NCBI RefSeq assembly: GCF_000325745.1
Contig: NC_019907.1
Span: forward strand, 186,001 to 250,000
Reading direction: 5' to 3'
DNA length: 64,000 nucleotides
Origin: Liberibacter crescens BT-1
Lineage (GTDB): Bacteria; Pseudomonadota; Alphaproteobacteria; Rhizobiales; Rhizobiaceae
This document shows, in pieces, positions 1 through 10,110 of the stretch. Position 1 is the stretch's first letter. Each line of letters opens with the position of its first letter. The notes beneath the pieces are model-generated. The model saw nothing but the letters and a program-made list of their open reading frames with translations, ran no database searches and was not told the origin of the DNA. The position numbers and the translations under genes were made by a program.

Positions 1-208
1 TAACTGTATGAGTTTTTTTGAATCTTGGTAAATTTTTTGTAAAGTTGATTTTTCCTTTATTGATTGTGATGATCGGAAGTTGTTTAAAAAGAAATTTTAA
101 TAAAAAATATACCATCTGTAATATAGTGGGGCAATTAAAATTTAAAATGAATTTCTTTAAAGGAAAAAAGTAATTTCATTAAGTAAAATAGATGAATTAA
201 GGGCATTG

Positions 209-907
209 TTATTCTTCTAAGTTTATAGAATCAAGTATTACTAACCGTGCTTTAGAGTAAAATTCCCTGAAAAAAAGTATGCCTGTTAAAAATGTACTCG
301 TTATCATGAAAATATAGGAACTGATAAACCATCCTAAATATCCCACAGATAGAAAAAGTGTTCTCAATCCATCATTGTAATTATCTGCGGCAATGATATT
401 CATATAAGCTACACGTGTTGCGATTTTTTCTGCAACTTGTCGATTAGCTTCGACTTCTTTAACAATAGGTATGCTTCCAAATAATATCGTGCAATAATTG
501 AATAGACGATATGACCATAAGAATTTAAAAAAAGCATAGCCAAAAATATAAGAGAGTCCTATAACTTTCCATTCGAAAGCTGTAAGTTCTCCATTGCGAA
601 CAAACGGTAAGTCATGTAACACAGCGTCAGCTTTTTCCGCAGCGCCAAGGAGAGCAAAACTACTTCCAAGGGCAAATATAGAGGTGGATGCTAAAAATGA
701 AGTGCCAACTTGAAGCCCAGAAAATATTTGAGTATCGATCATTTTTAAGTCTCGATGAAGAGAGTTAAACACCCATTCCTTTCGCTTTTTATTCATTGCT
801 CGACTAAGGCTAATGCGTCCAAATATTTTTACTTTTTTGGTAATTTGTGATAGAGAAACCCACAACAGTATAAACAATCCAAGGGAAATGTAATCAATGT
901 TCTGCAT
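209..907 (-). CDS. DUF599 family membrane protein
   Basis: A 232-residue protein that looks like the rhizobial DUF599 family of inner-membrane proteins of unknown function. Hydrophobic segments are visible near residues 7-22, 68-90, 112-133 and 183-212, and charged loops separate them (for example the KKRKEW stretch near residue 40). Its length is normal for the family. It stands alone, facing away from the nifU-like gene, with about 220 bp between them that probably hold both promoters. The start ATG follows a weak purine stretch. No function can be assigned from sequence. The family call rests on overall pattern, not on a catalytic motif. Confidence 0.7.
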   Translation of the reverse strand: MQNIDYISLGLFILLWVSLSQITKKVKIFGRISLSRAMNKKRKEWVFNSLHRDLKMIDTQIFSGLQVGTSFLASTSIFALGSSFALLGAAEKADAVLHDLPFVRNGELTAFEWKVIGLSYIFGYAFFKFLWSYRLFNYCTILFGSIPIVKEVEANRQVAEKIATRVAYMNIIAADNYNDGLRTLFLSVGYLGWFISSYIFMITSTFLTGILFFREFYSKARLVILDSINLEE

Positions 908-1129
908 GTTTTTTAATATTCCTTTTATGTGAAGATATTTATATTGAAGTTTTAATCATTTAGCTCTATCTTTTATAAGATTTCTATAAAATAAAACGCG
1001 CGAGTATGTTAATGCTAATGAGTTTTTTGAAGGATATTATTGTTTTAATTTTATCTAGGTTTTTTGAAACGGTCTTTTCCTTTATCATTAATATTGTTTG
1101 TTTGCATAAAAAAATATGAGGAGATAAAA

Positions 1130-1702
1130 GTGTTTATACAAACTGAGTCTACTCCCAATCCTGCCACGATGAAATTTATTCCAGGAAAAATTGTTCTTCC
1201 TAGGGGTACAGCTGATTTTTATAGTTTAGAGCAAGCTTCTGTCTCTCCATTGGCATCTATTATTTTTTCTATTAATGGCGTTTGTGCTGTTTATTTGGGA
1301 TATGATTTTATTACTGTGACAAAGCAAGACAAAGAGTATGAGTGGAAGCATCTTAAGCCTGCTATTCTTGGTGTAATCATGGAACATTTCATGTCTGGGA
1401 ATCCTGTTATGTCTACTGAAGTAGATTTAGTGCAATCTTCCGATAGTGAAAGTGAGTTTTTTGATGAGGCTGATATTTTGATTGTAAAAGCTATTAAAGA
1501 TCTTTTGGATTCACGTGTCCGTCCAGCCGTAGCTAAGGATGGAGGCGATATAACATTCAAAGGATACCGTAATGGTACTGTTTTCTTGAGCATGAAGGGT
1601 TCTTGTTCAGGTTGCCCTTCTTCTTCAGCTACACTTAAGCATGGTGTTGAGAGACTGTTAAGCCATTTTGTTCCCGAAGTTAAAGAAATTCAGTCTACTT
1701 AA
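1130..1702 (+). CDS. NifU-family Fe-S cluster scaffold protein (Nfu type)
   Basis: Scaffold that holds and delivers Fe-S clusters in the cytoplasm, about 190 residues. The N-terminal Nfu_N domain begins MFIQTESTPNPATMKF, the usual rhizobial start. The C-terminal NifU domain carries the CXXC pair in GSCSGCPSS that binds the shared cluster. I chose GTG at 1130 because GAGGAG sits 6 bases upstream and the family motif starts exactly there. A longer reading frame opens at 1064 but adds a non-conserved stretch. The tsaB gene follows after 12 bp, so the two are probably co-transcribed, as in other Rhizobiales. Confidence 0.9.
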   Translation: MFIQTESTPNPATMKFIPGKIVLPRGTADFYSLEQASVSPLASIIFSINGVCAVYLGYDFITVTKQDKEYEWKHLKPAILGVIMEHFMSGNPVMSTEVDLVQSSDSESEFFDEADILIVKAIKDLLDSRVRPAVAKDGGDITFKGYRNGTVFLSMKGSCSGCPSSSATLKHGVERLLSHFVPEVKEIQST

Positions 1703-1714
1703 TCATATATTCAC

Positions 1715-2323
1715 TTGATAATCCTTGCGCTTGACACATCTTCTGTAGAATGCTCTGTTGCTGTTTATGATAGTTTAAGCACCGGTGTTTTGGGTTTTGA
1801 TGTCAAGGTTTTAGGGCGTGGTCATGCTGAGTATTTAATAGAATCTGTGGATGCCGCTATTATTAAATCAGGCCTTTCTATTTCACAAGTTGAATGTATT
1901 GTTACAACGGTAGGTCCTGGTTCATTTACAGGAGTTCGTGTTGCTGTATCTGCTGCACGAGGGTTTGCTTTAGCTCTTGGTTGTCCAGCTCTTGGAATTG
2001 GAAATTTAGAGGTTTTGGCGCATGCATATCTTGAACGATCTTCTAAAAATTCTGTTATGGCATTAATTAATGGGCGTATAGGGTATGTTTATTTGCAAAG
2101 TTTTTCTATAGACGGATCTCCGTTATCTGAAGCTATGCTTGTTTCTTATGAGAAGGCTTGTGTTTTTATAGAAAATTTTAATGGTGTTACTGTGGGGTAT
2201 GGTGTTGATGCTTTCAAGGAGCTTGATATGAAAATTGATCGCTATCCCATTGATGTTATTGCACGGTTAGGAGCTTTAAGATTACCACAATCGCCAAGGC
2301 CGATTTATTTTTTTCTGCCATAG
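1715..2323 (+). CDS. tsaB: tRNA threonylcarbamoyladenosine biosynthesis protein TsaB
   Basis: Non-catalytic partner of TsaD in making N6-threonylcarbamoyladenosine at position 37 of ANN-decoding tRNAs. The ASKHA-fold N-terminus is clear: ILALDTSSVECSVAV, then the GPGSFTGVRVAVSAARG motif near residues 68-84. The start is TTG at 1715. The protein is 202 residues and stops shortly after a PRPIYFFLP tail, where relatives run on through YLRxPDAK-type residues, so the C-terminus looks slightly shortened. In Rhizobiales rimI normally follows. Here 257 bp with no recognisable gene separate tsaB from fur, so rimI appears lost from this spot. Confidence 0.88.
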   Translation: MIILALDTSSVECSVAVYDSLSTGVLGFDVKVLGRGHAEYLIESVDAAIIKSGLSISQVECIVTTVGPGSFTGVRVAVSAARGFALALGCPALGIGNLEVLAHAYLERSSKNSVMALINGRIGYVYLQSFSIDGSPLSEAMLVSYEKACVFIENFNGVTVGYGVDAFKELDMKIDRYPIDVIARLGALRLPQSPRPIYFFLP

Positions 2324-2580
2324 AGTATTTATATTATAGCCTCATTTTGATGATTATCATTTAGGTACAATTTCTTTTTTAAAGAGATTTTATAAAAAAT
2401 TTTTTATATAGTTGATAGTATAGGAGAATTAAAGTATAATGTTACATTTTTGCAGTATAAAAAATTCATGATTCTTGTGAATCTCACAGATATTATGAAA
2501 TATGTTTTTATGTGGTGTGATTGAGGCTTCTTCTTATGATTTCAACGGTGATTATTACTTCTTTAGGTAGAGATTTATAA

Positions 2581-3030
2581 ATGTCTGTAACGAAGAAGTT
2601 AGAAAATTCTTTCAAGAATACTTTAGAAGAAAACTGTTCTCGTCGCTGTATACGCATGACAGAGCAACGTAAGTTAATAGCGCGTATTTTAGAAGAATCT
2701 GAAGATCATCCAGATGTCGAGGAGCTTTATAACCGATCAGTAGCTTTTAATTCTAATATATCAATATCTACTGTTTATCGAACTCTGAAGCTTTTTGAAA
2801 GTGCAGGAGTTATAGAGCGGCATGATTTTGGAGATGGTCGCTCTCGTTATGAGCTTATACCTGCTAGGCATCATGATCATTTAATAGATATTAAGAGCAG
2901 GAAAGTAATAGAGTTTCACTCACCAGAGATTGAGGCATTGCAAGAAAAAATTGCCAAAGACAATGGTTTTTCCTTGGTTGGTCACCGTCTTGAATTGTAT
3001 GGCATATCAATATCCAATAAGAAACGCTGA
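2581..3030 (+). CDS. Fur/Mur family metal-responsive repressor
   Basis: DNA-binding metalloregulator of 149 residues, closest in look to the rhizobial Fur that acts as a manganese-responsive Mur. The winged helix spans about residues 20-85 (RMTEQRKLIARIL, then ISISTVYRTLKLFE). The metal-binding region carries the HHDHLID motif near residue 97 and the later EIEALQEKIAKDNGF dimerisation helix. It keeps the rhizobial position between tsaB and miaB. Whether it senses Fe or Mn cannot be read from the sequence. A possible promoter lies in the roughly 250 bp upstream, but no operator palindrome was convincing. Confidence 0.88.
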   Translation: MSVTKKLENSFKNTLEENCSRRCIRMTEQRKLIARILEESEDHPDVEELYNRSVAFNSNISISTVYRTLKLFESAGVIERHDFGDGRSRYELIPARHHDHLIDIKSRKVIEFHSPEIEALQEKIAKDNGFSLVGHRLELYGISISNKKR

Positions 3031-3231
3031 GTATTTACTTCTGTTGAAGAGTTTCGTATGTTTAAACTTTTGATTTGCAAGTTATAATCTCTTTTCAGAG
3101 AAGCTTTTATATAAATATTTTTATTCTAATTAAAAAAATTACATAGACAAAAAAGTTGCTTGTTAATAAGTTAGCGTATTTGAATTATTTTAAGATCATA
3201 CATCTCATAATAAAGGAATAACTTTTATAGT

Positions 3232-4599
3232 ATGGATCAGACTATTGAGAAAAATTTATTACGTAAGGTTTTTATAAAGACTTATGGTTGTCAGATGAAT
3301 GTTTATGATTCTATGCGTATGGTCGATATGTTATCATGTAAAGGTTATGAACTCACCGAGTTTGAAGAGGAAGCGGATCTTGTTGTTTTGAATACCTGTC
3401 ATATACGAGAAAAAGCTGCAGATAAAGTTTATTCTGCTCTTGGTAAATTGCGTAAATGGAAAACTCGTCAAAAAGAACAAGGAAAAGATATAATAGTTGT
3501 GGTTGCAGGATGTGTTGCTCAGGCCGAAGGAGAGGAGATTTTGAACCGTGCGCCTGTGGTTGATATAGTAGTAGGCCCACAGACTTATTATCGTTTGCCA
3601 GAATTTTTAAACCGAGTTCAGCTTGGCGAAAAGGTTGTACATACAGATTATTCTTTTGAGGATAAATTTCAGCGTCTTTCAGATGTTGATGGTGGACGTA
3701 TTAAATCGCGAGGTGTAGCTGCTTTTCTTACAATACAAGAAGGTTGTGATAAGTTTTGTACTTTCTGTGTTGTACCGTATACACGTGGAAATGAGGTATC
3801 TCGGTCAGTTGCACAGGTTTTCGAAGAAGCTTCTATTTTGGTGCAGTCAGGAGTTCGAGAAATTACTTTATTAGGGCAGAATGTTAATGCTTGGCGTGGG
3901 CAAGGGCTAGATGGAAAGAAATGTAGTTTTGGAGATTTGTTATATTCTCTTGCAGAGATACCGGGATTGAGGCGGTTGCGGTATACTACGAGTCATCCTC
4001 GTGATATGGATGATCATTTGATTAAGGCACATGGAGATTTGGATATTCTTATGCCTTATTTGCATTTACCAGTACAATCTGGTTCGAATAAGATACTGCA
4101 TTCAATGAATCGGCGCCATACTGTTCAAGAATATATTCGTATTATTGAACAGGTTAGGGCTGTTCGTTCTGATATAGCTATTTCAAGTGATTTTATTGTT
4201 GGTTTCCCTGGAGAAACAGATAGTGACTTTGAAGAGACTATGCATCTTGTTGAAGCAGTAGGCTATGCACAAGCTTTCTCATTTAAGTATTCCCCTCGTC
4301 CTGGCACTCCAAGTGCTGATATGTGTTATCAAATTAGTGATTCTGTAAAATCCGAAAGATTAAAACGACTTCAAGAGACTCTTCATAATCAACAAACAGC
4401 CTTTAATCAATCTTGTATAGGTAAATCAATAGAGTTGCTTATAGAAAAGAAAGGTCGGAAATCAGGTCAGCTTATAGGGCGTTCTCCGTGGCTGCAGTCC
4501 GTAATTATTGATTCTAAGGATTGTAATATTGGAGATATTGTAAATGTTTGTATAACAGGTATTGGGGTTAATACTTTGTATGGTGAGTTTTTTGTATAA
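3232..4599 (+). CDS. miaB: tRNA-2-methylthio-N6-dimethylallyladenosine synthase MiaB
   Basis: Radical-SAM methylthiotransferase that converts i6A37 to ms2i6A37 in tRNAs reading UNN codons. Order of domains in 455 residues: N-terminal UPF0004 domain ([14 protein letters not shown] with the first cluster Cys residues, and a later NTCHIREKA), radical-SAM core with the CX3CX2C motif in [16 protein letters not shown] near residue 177, and a C-terminal TRAM domain ending at the stop. All six cluster cysteines appear present (Cys in YGCQ, NTCH, AGCVAQ and the triad). The length is normal. In relatives phoH follows directly; here there is a 386-bp gap and then ybeY. Confidence 0.96.
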   Translation: MDQTIEKNLLRKVFIKTYGCQMNVYDSMRMVDMLSCKGYELTEFEEEADLVVLNTCHIREKAADKVYSALGKLRKWKTRQKEQGKDIIVVVAGCVAQAEGEEILNRAPVVDIVVGPQTYYRLPEFLNRVQLGEKVVHTDYSFEDKFQRLSDVDGGRIKSRGVAAFLTIQEGCDKFCTFCVVPYTRGNEVSRSVAQVFEEASILVQSGVREITLLGQNVNAWRGQGLDGKKCSFGDLLYSLAEIPGLRRLRYTTSHPRDMDDHLIKAHGDLDILMPYLHLPVQSGSNKILHSMNRRHTVQEYIRIIEQVRAVRSDIAISSDFIVGFPGETDSDFEETMHLVEAVGYAQAFSFKYSPRPGTPSADMCYQISDSVKSERLKRLQETLHNQQTAFNQSCIGKSIELLIEKKGRKSGQLIGRSPWLQSVIIDSKDCNIGDIVNVCITGIGVNTLYGEFFV

Positions 4600-4985
4600 A
4601 AAGGAAAGTCTTTATTAGTGAACCATAAAGTAATTTGAGAGCCAATATCCATTGGATTTTTTCTTTCAGGATTTAATTTATAACAAATCTTAAGTATTGA
4701 AATTATTTTTGTAGTGAATGATATTAAATTCTTTGATTAATGAGTTGTAATATCATATTTTAATGATATTATTTTAAGTTTAAAGTCAATGTTTCAAGTT
4801 TCTTTATCAAGGCTGATGATTATCTATAAATAGTAGAGTAGGTAGATTGTTTTTAGAGTGTCAAGGATAATATTTATGTATTTTGATATTGATCTTTAAA
4901 GAAGAAGTTCTCCGTTACATCATTGTTTTATGTTCATATTTATTATGGTTATGTTATTGTAATTTTTAAAAGGAATAATTAAGAT
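4600..4985. other. Non-coding gap where phoH/ybeZ is expected
   Basis: A 386-bp AT-rich stretch between miaB and ybeY. I see no reading frame with recognisable similarity, no tRNA and no strong hairpin. In Rhizobiales the PhoH-type ATPase gene usually sits here, so this may be the scar of its deletion. The last part must also hold the ybeY ribosome-binding site (AAAAGGAATAATTAAG before the ATG). Confidence 0.5.
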
Positions 4986-5495
4986 ATGAATGTCCCGCAG
5001 CTATATATACAGATAGCTGTAGAGAGTACAGCATGGTTAAGAATTAACAATTTATATGTATTTTGTGATAAAATTATTAACGAAGCTCTACGGTTTCTTT
5101 TTTCTAAAGATAGGCCCTTTGTCGTTGAAAGAGCTATTGAAGTATCGTTTCTTTTTACTGATTCAATTTCAATTAGAGAACTTAATTCTATATGGCGTGG
5201 GGTAGATAAGTCAACCAATGTTTTGTCTTTCCCGTCTAATTTTTGTATGGATAGCAAGTGTTTAAGTGTAATAGGAGATATTGTCCTTGCCTATGAAGTG
5301 ATAGAACAGGAAGCAATTGAATTTCAAAAGACTTTTGAAAACCATTTAACTCATTTAATTATACATGGCTTTTTACATCTTTTAGGGTATAATCATGTAA
5401 ATGATAGGGATGCTTGTATAATGGAAGAATTAGAGACTTGTATTTTAGCTAATCTTGGATTTTCTGATCCGTATGAAGGCTATATTTTATTCTAA
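4986..5495 (+). CDS. ybeY: Endoribonuclease YbeY (rRNA maturation factor)
   Basis: Zinc-dependent single-strand endoribonuclease involved in 16S rRNA 3'-end maturation and ribosome quality control. The 169-residue protein has the family's metal site HGFLHLLGYNH near residues 127-137, followed by the MEELE stretch. The substrate-face motif around TNVLSFPSNF is also present. The ATG follows an AAGGAAT ribosome-binding site. Its last codons lie just before or overlap the start region of the downstream corC-like gene, which suggests co-translation. Position beside miaB and corC is conserved in Rhizobiales. Confidence 0.93.
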   Translation: MNVPQLYIQIAVESTAWLRINNLYVFCDKIINEALRFLFSKDRPFVVERAIEVSFLFTDSISIRELNSIWRGVDKSTNVLSFPSNFCMDSKCLSVIGDIVLAYEVIEQEAIEFQKTFENHLTHLIIHGFLHLLGYNHVNDRDACIMEELETCILANLGFSDPYEGYILF

Positions 5496-5508
5496 GTTAA
5501 TTTTTAAA

Positions 5509-6519
5509 ATGAGTAGTCTAAAAACTAATTCCAATGTTGAACTGAATGGTGAAGAAGCTTCTTCTGCAGGAGGAGAAGAAAAAAGAGAAACTTCTTCATT
5601 TTGGCGTCGTGCTGCGCGTATGTTATGGCCTGTTCAGAGAATGCATTTAAGACAAGAGCTTGCAAATGCATTGCTTACAAATAATGTATCAGATACGGCT
5701 TTTTCTTCTGAAGAAAAAGAATTGCTTATTAATATTTTACGGTTTCGAGAAGTTCGTGTCAGGGATGTTATGATTCCGCGTGCAGGTATTGATGCTATGG
5801 AAGATACTGTCACAATTGGGGAAGCGATGATAATGTTAGAGAAATTCGGAAGGTCGCGTATGCCAATATATAGTGGGACGTTAGATAACCCAACAGGTAT
5901 GATTCATATACGAGACTTAATGGCCTATATCTCGAGAGCTGCACAGGATTTTAAAGAAGATAGTGTTATTAATCTTGATAAAGTCAACCTTAGTTTAAAG
6001 CTCGCTGAATCAGGGCTGATAAGAAATGTTCTTTTTGTTCCTCCATCAATGCTAGCTTCCAATTTGTTGCGTCATATGCAAGTACATCGCACACAAATGG
6101 CTCTTGTAATAGATGAATACGGCGGGACAGATGGTCTTGCTTCTCATGAGGATATTGTAGAGATATTGATAGGAGATATTGAAGATGAGCATGATGATAG
6201 GAAGGTAATGATTTCTATTATTTCAGATAATACTTTTGTGGTTGATGCTCGCGTTGAATTGGAGGAACTTGCAGAAGTTATAGGTTCAGATTTCGATGTG
6301 CGTAAATGGTTGGATGATGTAGATAGCCTTGGTGGATTAATTTTTTCAGTATTGGGGCGTATACCAGTACGAGGAGAAATCGTCCATGCTATTCCTGGAT
6401 TTGAGTTTTTAATTTTAGAATCAGATTCACGTCGTGTTCATCGAGTTCGAATTCGAAATATTGTCGATTATAAGAGAAAAACAAAAGATATTATAGAGTA
6501 TGTCTCTGATGATGAGTAA
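5509..6519 (+). CDS. CBS-domain CorC/HlyC-type protein
   Basis: Cytosolic protein of about 336 residues with two CBS domains (from VRDVMIPRAGIDAM near residue 85 and around LVIDEYGGTDGLASHEDIVE near residue 200) and a C-terminal CorC_HlyC domain (VDARVELEELAEVIG onward). Relatives are annotated as magnesium/cobalt efflux protein CorC or hemolysin, though their activity is mostly unproven. I chose ATG at 5509 (MSSLKTNSN) because rhizobial relatives start with a similar short acidic leader. In-frame starts at 5455 and 5473 would overlap ybeY. No membrane domain is present, which fits the CorC rather than the CNNM type. Confidence 0.85.
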   Translation: MSSLKTNSNVELNGEEASSAGGEEKRETSSFWRRAARMLWPVQRMHLRQELANALLTNNVSDTAFSSEEKELLINILRFREVRVRDVMIPRAGIDAMEDTVTIGEAMIMLEKFGRSRMPIYSGTLDNPTGMIHIRDLMAYISRAAQDFKEDSVINLDKVNLSLKLAESGLIRNVLFVPPSMLASNLLRHMQVHRTQMALVIDEYGGTDGLASHEDIVEILIGDIEDEHDDRKVMISIISDNTFVVDARVELEELAEVIGSDFDVRKWLDDVDSLGGLIFSVLGRIPVRGEIVHAIPGFEFLILESDSRRVHRVRIRNIVDYKRKTKDIIEYVSDDE

Positions 6520-6568
6520 ATAGTATTACAGGACTGGAAATTATTATTAGATAGGAAAGGAACTAGTA

Positions 6569-8176
6569 TTGGAAAAGCTAGCTGGAAAAATTATGCTTCT
6601 GGCAGGGACAAGGCAATATCTAGTTGCTTTGATTGCTGGGGCTTTAGGTGCGTTAGCTTTACCTCCTTTTGACATTTTCGTAGCGTTTTTTATATCTTTT
6701 ACCTTATTGGTTTGGTTGCTTGACGGAGTTTCTGCAGGATATAGAAGTGGTATTGTCAGTCGACTTTGGTCTTCTTTCTTTATTGGATGGCTTTTTGGAT
6801 TCGGGTATTTTTTAGTTGGACTTTTTTGCTTTAACGGAGCACTGGCAGAGTTTACAAATATAAGTATTTTTTTAAGTTCGCCCAAAGTACTTTTAATTGC
6901 TTTTGTTGTTTTATTAGCATCTTTTTATGGAATTGCTACATTTTTAGCGGCAATTTTATGGTCTGATGGTATAGGCCGCATATGTGCTCTTGCTTGCGCT
7001 TTTGGTTATTGTGAATGGCTGCGAAGTTGGATTTTCACAGGTTTTTCATGGAATTGCATAGGATATGCTATTATGCCAATTCCTATGATGATGCAATCTG
7101 TTCATTTGATTGGTTTATTTGGTATTTGTGCTTTGGGCGTGTTTTGTTTTTCTGTACCAGCATTAATTGGTACACGACAAGGTATGAAAACAGGAGTTTT
7201 TTTAGGTGCTTTTTTATTAATAATGCATATTTCGTATGGAGCTTGGGTATTAAATTTTTTTCCAAATATCTCGCAGAATATACACAAACCTTTTGCAATA
7301 CGTATAATTCAGCCTAATATTAATCAAAATATGGAAATGAATAAGGATAATTGGGAGAAAGTTTTCAAGCAATATTTAGATATGACAGCGCATGCTCCTA
7401 TTCCAGGAAATCCAGAACCTGTTGTAATAATTTGGCCAGAAAAAGCTATTCCTTTTATTGTTACAGATAAACCAGATGTTTTATTACGTGTTGCCGAAGT
7501 TTTAAAGGAAGGGCAAATATTGATTTCTGGAGTTGTGCGCAAGGAAGAGCATGGCATAAGAAATAAGCCTATATATTATGATTCAGTGTATGTGATAGAT
7601 AATAAAGGTAGAATTTTAGCTGCATCAGATAAAATACATTTGATACCTTTTATTGAATATTTGCCTTATAAGGATTTTTTTAAGGTTTTTGGTTTGAGTT
7701 CTTTTTTAAAATTAAGAGATTATTCATCTTCTTCCAGAAGATCAGAAAGACTTATATTACCTAATGGCACTAAGCTGTATTCATTTATTTCTTATGAGAT
7801 TTTATTTTCTAATAACATTAAGGTAGATAGTAATTCTTCAGATGCAATTTTAAATCTAACAGATGATTCTTGGATTTCAAATATAACAGCAGCTTATCAA
7901 CATTTTAGATACGCACGAATACAGGCAGTAGAGTTGGGGTTGCCCTTAATTCGTGCTGCAAATAACGGTATTTCGGCTTTTGTTGATGAAAAAGGTCAAA
8001 TAATATCATCTCTTGGTATTGATAGAATAGGATCCATTGACATATGCTTCCAACCTGAGATAACATTAGGTATTAGTACTACAGCTCGTGTAAGAAATTT
8101 TTGGCTTATTGAAATAGTATTACTTTTTGGAGCTTTCATAGGATATAGTTTGCTTTTTTTTAGGCGTTCTACTTAA
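6569..8176 (+). CDS. lnt: Apolipoprotein N-acyltransferase Lnt with Cys-to-Ser at the nucleophile
   Basis: Inner-membrane enzyme that adds the third acyl chain to bacterial lipoproteins. The 535-residue protein has several N-terminal membrane spans, then a periplasmic nitrilase domain from about residue 225 and a last membrane span at the C-terminus. Catalytic Glu (WPEKAIPF, E291) and Lys (SDKIHLIPF, K355) are in place. The nucleophile motif reads FISYEILF, with Ser408 (TCT) where the family has Cys in a CYE motif. In E. coli the equivalent Cys387 forms the acyl-enzyme. The later DDSW and RAANNGISAFVDEKG motifs are intact. The start is TTG at 6569 after AGGAAAGGAA. The enzyme is probably inactive or altered. 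Confidence 0.9.
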   Translation: MEKLAGKIMLLAGTRQYLVALIAGALGALALPPFDIFVAFFISFTLLVWLLDGVSAGYRSGIVSRLWSSFFIGWLFGFGYFLVGLFCFNGALAEFTNISIFLSSPKVLLIAFVVLLASFYGIATFLAAILWSDGIGRICALACAFGYCEWLRSWIFTGFSWNCIGYAIMPIPMMMQSVHLIGLFGICALGVFCFSVPALIGTRQGMKTGVFLGAFLLIMHISYGAWVLNFFPNISQNIHKPFAIRIIQPNINQNMEMNKDNWEKVFKQYLDMTAHAPIPGNPEPVVIIWPEKAIPFIVTDKPDVLLRVAEVLKEGQILISGVVRKEEHGIRNKPIYYDSVYVIDNKGRILAASDKIHLIPFIEYLPYKDFFKVFGLSSFLKLRDYSSSSRRSERLILPNGTKLYSFISYEILFSNNIKVDSNSSDAILNLTDDSWISNITAAYQHFRYARIQAVELGLPLIRAANNGISAFVDEKGQIISSLGIDRIGSIDICFQPEITLGISTTARVRNFWLIEIVLLFGAFIGYSLLFFRRST

Positions 8177-8391
8177 TTGGTAGAAATAAAAGGCATGTTT
8201 GTGTTTATAAGTATTTTACCGCTTTTTAAGTGCTTGCTTAGTTTCTTCGTATAGTGAGGTCCTGAGTGAGTAGACATATTAAGGGTTTGTTTTGAGTACT
8301 AGTTTATTTCGGTATTTTCTTTTCAAAGGTTTTTGAGAAGAAAGTTATTAATCATAATAATGTATAAAAATTTATAGTCAGGTCAATAAAT

Positions 8392-8802
8392 ATGAGTGAA
8401 ATTAAAAAAAGCAGTCCTAATCCAATTGATATTTATGTTGGAAGTCGTATTCGCTTGCGTCGAACTTTGCTTGGCATGAGTCAAGAAAAACTTGGAGAAA
8501 GTTTAGGTATAACCTTTCAACAAGTTCAGAAATATGAAAAGGGAACTAATCGTGTTGGAGCAAGTCGGCTTAAAAATATTTCCACTATACTTAATGTTCC
8601 TGTATCTTTTTTCTTTGAGGATGCACCTTCAGATAGTCCAAGTATTTCATCTGAAGCAAACTATATTGTAGATTTTCTTTCTTCATCAGAAGGATTGCAT
8701 CTTAACCGAGCTTTCATTCGTATAGAGGATCATAAAGTACGTCAAAAAGTAATTGAATTAGTGAAAGTGTTAGCATCGGAAGATAAGGATAAAAAAGATT
8801 AA
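8392..8802 (+). CDS. XRE-family transcriptional regulator (PraR/PhrR-like)
   Basis: A 136-residue DNA-binding protein with one Cro/C1-type helix-turn-helix at about residues 17-75 (VGSRIRLRRTLLGMSQEKLG, then FQQVQKYEKGTNRVGASRL). The C-terminus is charged (EDKDKKD). It resembles the alphaproteobacterial PraR/PhrR group, which controls surface attachment and stress traits in rhizobia. The assignment to that group is by pattern. It is placed 67 bp upstream of metK in the same direction, as in relatives, so the two may share a transcript. Confidence 0.85.
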   Translation: MSEIKKSSPNPIDIYVGSRIRLRRTLLGMSQEKLGESLGITFQQVQKYEKGTNRVGASRLKNISTILNVPVSFFFEDAPSDSPSISSEANYIVDFLSSSEGLHLNRAFIRIEDHKVRQKVIELVKVLASEDKDKKD

Positions 8803-8869
8803 AAGTATTGTATCCTACTCCAATAAAAGCCATTTTTATAATTAAGAGCCTTTCTAGGAGAGTTTAGTA

Positions 8870-10105
8870 ATGCGTTCAGAATACCTTTTTTCAAGTGAAT
8901 CGGTTTCGGAAGGACATCCAGATAAAATTTGTGATCGTATTTCTGATGAAATCGTTGATTTGATTTACCGTGAAGCTATAAAAGAAGGTGTAGTACAGCA
9001 TGTTCGAGTTGCATGTGAGACTATAGTAACGACAAATAAGGTATTCATTGTTGGTGAAGTTCGTCTTCCTAAAGCTCTTATGAAAAAAGATAACAATGGT
9101 TTATATGTTATAAACACAGAGAGATTTGAAGAAACTGCTCGTGCAGCAATACGTTCTATCGGCTATGAGCAGAAGGGATTCCATTGGCAAACGGTATGTA
9201 TTGATATTTTATTACATTTTCAATCTGCTGATATAGCTCGTGGAGTAGATAGGGCAACTGATAATCATAATAGTGAAGGTGCAGGCGACCAAGGCATAAT
9301 GTTTGGGTATGCCTGTCGTGAAACAATAGATTTTATGCCTGCTCCTATTTACTATGCACATCGAATTCTTCGTATACTTTCTGAAGCTCGTAAAAAAGGT
9401 GATGGAGATGTTGCTAAACTTGGTCCTGATTCAAAAAGTCAAATTACTTTGCGTTATATAGATGGAAAAGTTTCTGAAGTTACGTCTATTGTTTTATCGA
9501 CGCAACATCTTGAGCCTTCTTGGGATTCATATAAAATACGTTCTATAGTAGAACCTTATATACGCATGGCTTTGAATGATATTAAAATATCTGATGATTG
9601 TGTCTGGTATATAAATCCTGCTGGAAAGTTTATCATCGGAGGTCCTGATGGAGACGCAGGTTTAACAGGACGAAAAATTATTGTTGATACATATGGCGGA
9701 GCTGCTCCACACGGTGGAGGAGCTTTCTCTGGAAAGGATGCAACAAAGGTTGATCGTTCTGCCGCTTATGCAGCACGTTATCTAGCAAAAAATATTGTTG
9801 CAGCAGGTTTTTCTCGCTGTTGTACAATACAGCTTTCTTATGCTATTGGTATTTCCCAACCATTATCAATTTATGTAAATCTTCATGGCTCGGATAAGGT
9901 TAGTGAATATTGTGTTGAAAAGGCAATTCGTGATGTTATGGATGTATCTGTTTCAGGTATTCGAAAGCATCTTAATCTTAATCGTCCTATTTATTCAAAA
10001 ACCTCTGCATATGGCCACTTTGGTCGCAAACCGGATGAAAACGGTTTTTTCCCTTGGGAGAAGTTAGATTTGGTTGATGCTTTAAATGCAGCAATTAAAT
10101 TGTAG
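8870..10105 (+). CDS. metK: S-adenosylmethionine synthetase
   Basis: Makes SAM from methionine and ATP. It serves the many methyltransferases of the cell, including TrmB directly downstream and the cyclopropane-synthase-like enzyme at 45.7 kb. In 411 residues it shows [15 protein letters not shown] near residue 14, the [12 protein letters not shown] motif near residue 135, the phosphate loop [19 protein letters not shown] near residue 283, and the C-terminal FGRKP/FPWEK end. The ATG follows GGAGAG. trmB begins 5 bp after the stop, so they form a tight pair. Confidence 0.97.
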   Translation: MRSEYLFSSESVSEGHPDKICDRISDEIVDLIYREAIKEGVVQHVRVACETIVTTNKVFIVGEVRLPKALMKKDNNGLYVINTERFEETARAAIRSIGYEQKGFHWQTVCIDILLHFQSADIARGVDRATDNHNSEGAGDQGIMFGYACRETIDFMPAPIYYAHRILRILSEARKKGDGDVAKLGPDSKSQITLRYIDGKVSEVTSIVLSTQHLEPSWDSYKIRSIVEPYIRMALNDIKISDDCVWYINPAGKFIIGGPDGDAGLTGRKIIVDTYGGAAPHGGGAFSGKDATKVDRSAAYAARYLAKNIVAAGFSRCCTIQLSYAIGISQPLSIYVNLHGSDKVSEYCVEKAIRDVMDVSVSGIRKHLNLNRPIYSKTSAYGHFGRKPDENGFFPWEKLDLVDALNAAIKL

Positions 10106-10110
10106 GATTT

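Noticed and set aside
8803-8869. SAM riboswitch upstream of metK
   Set aside because: Only 67 bp are available and no SAM-II or SAM-V-like pseudoknot pattern could be recognised by eye.
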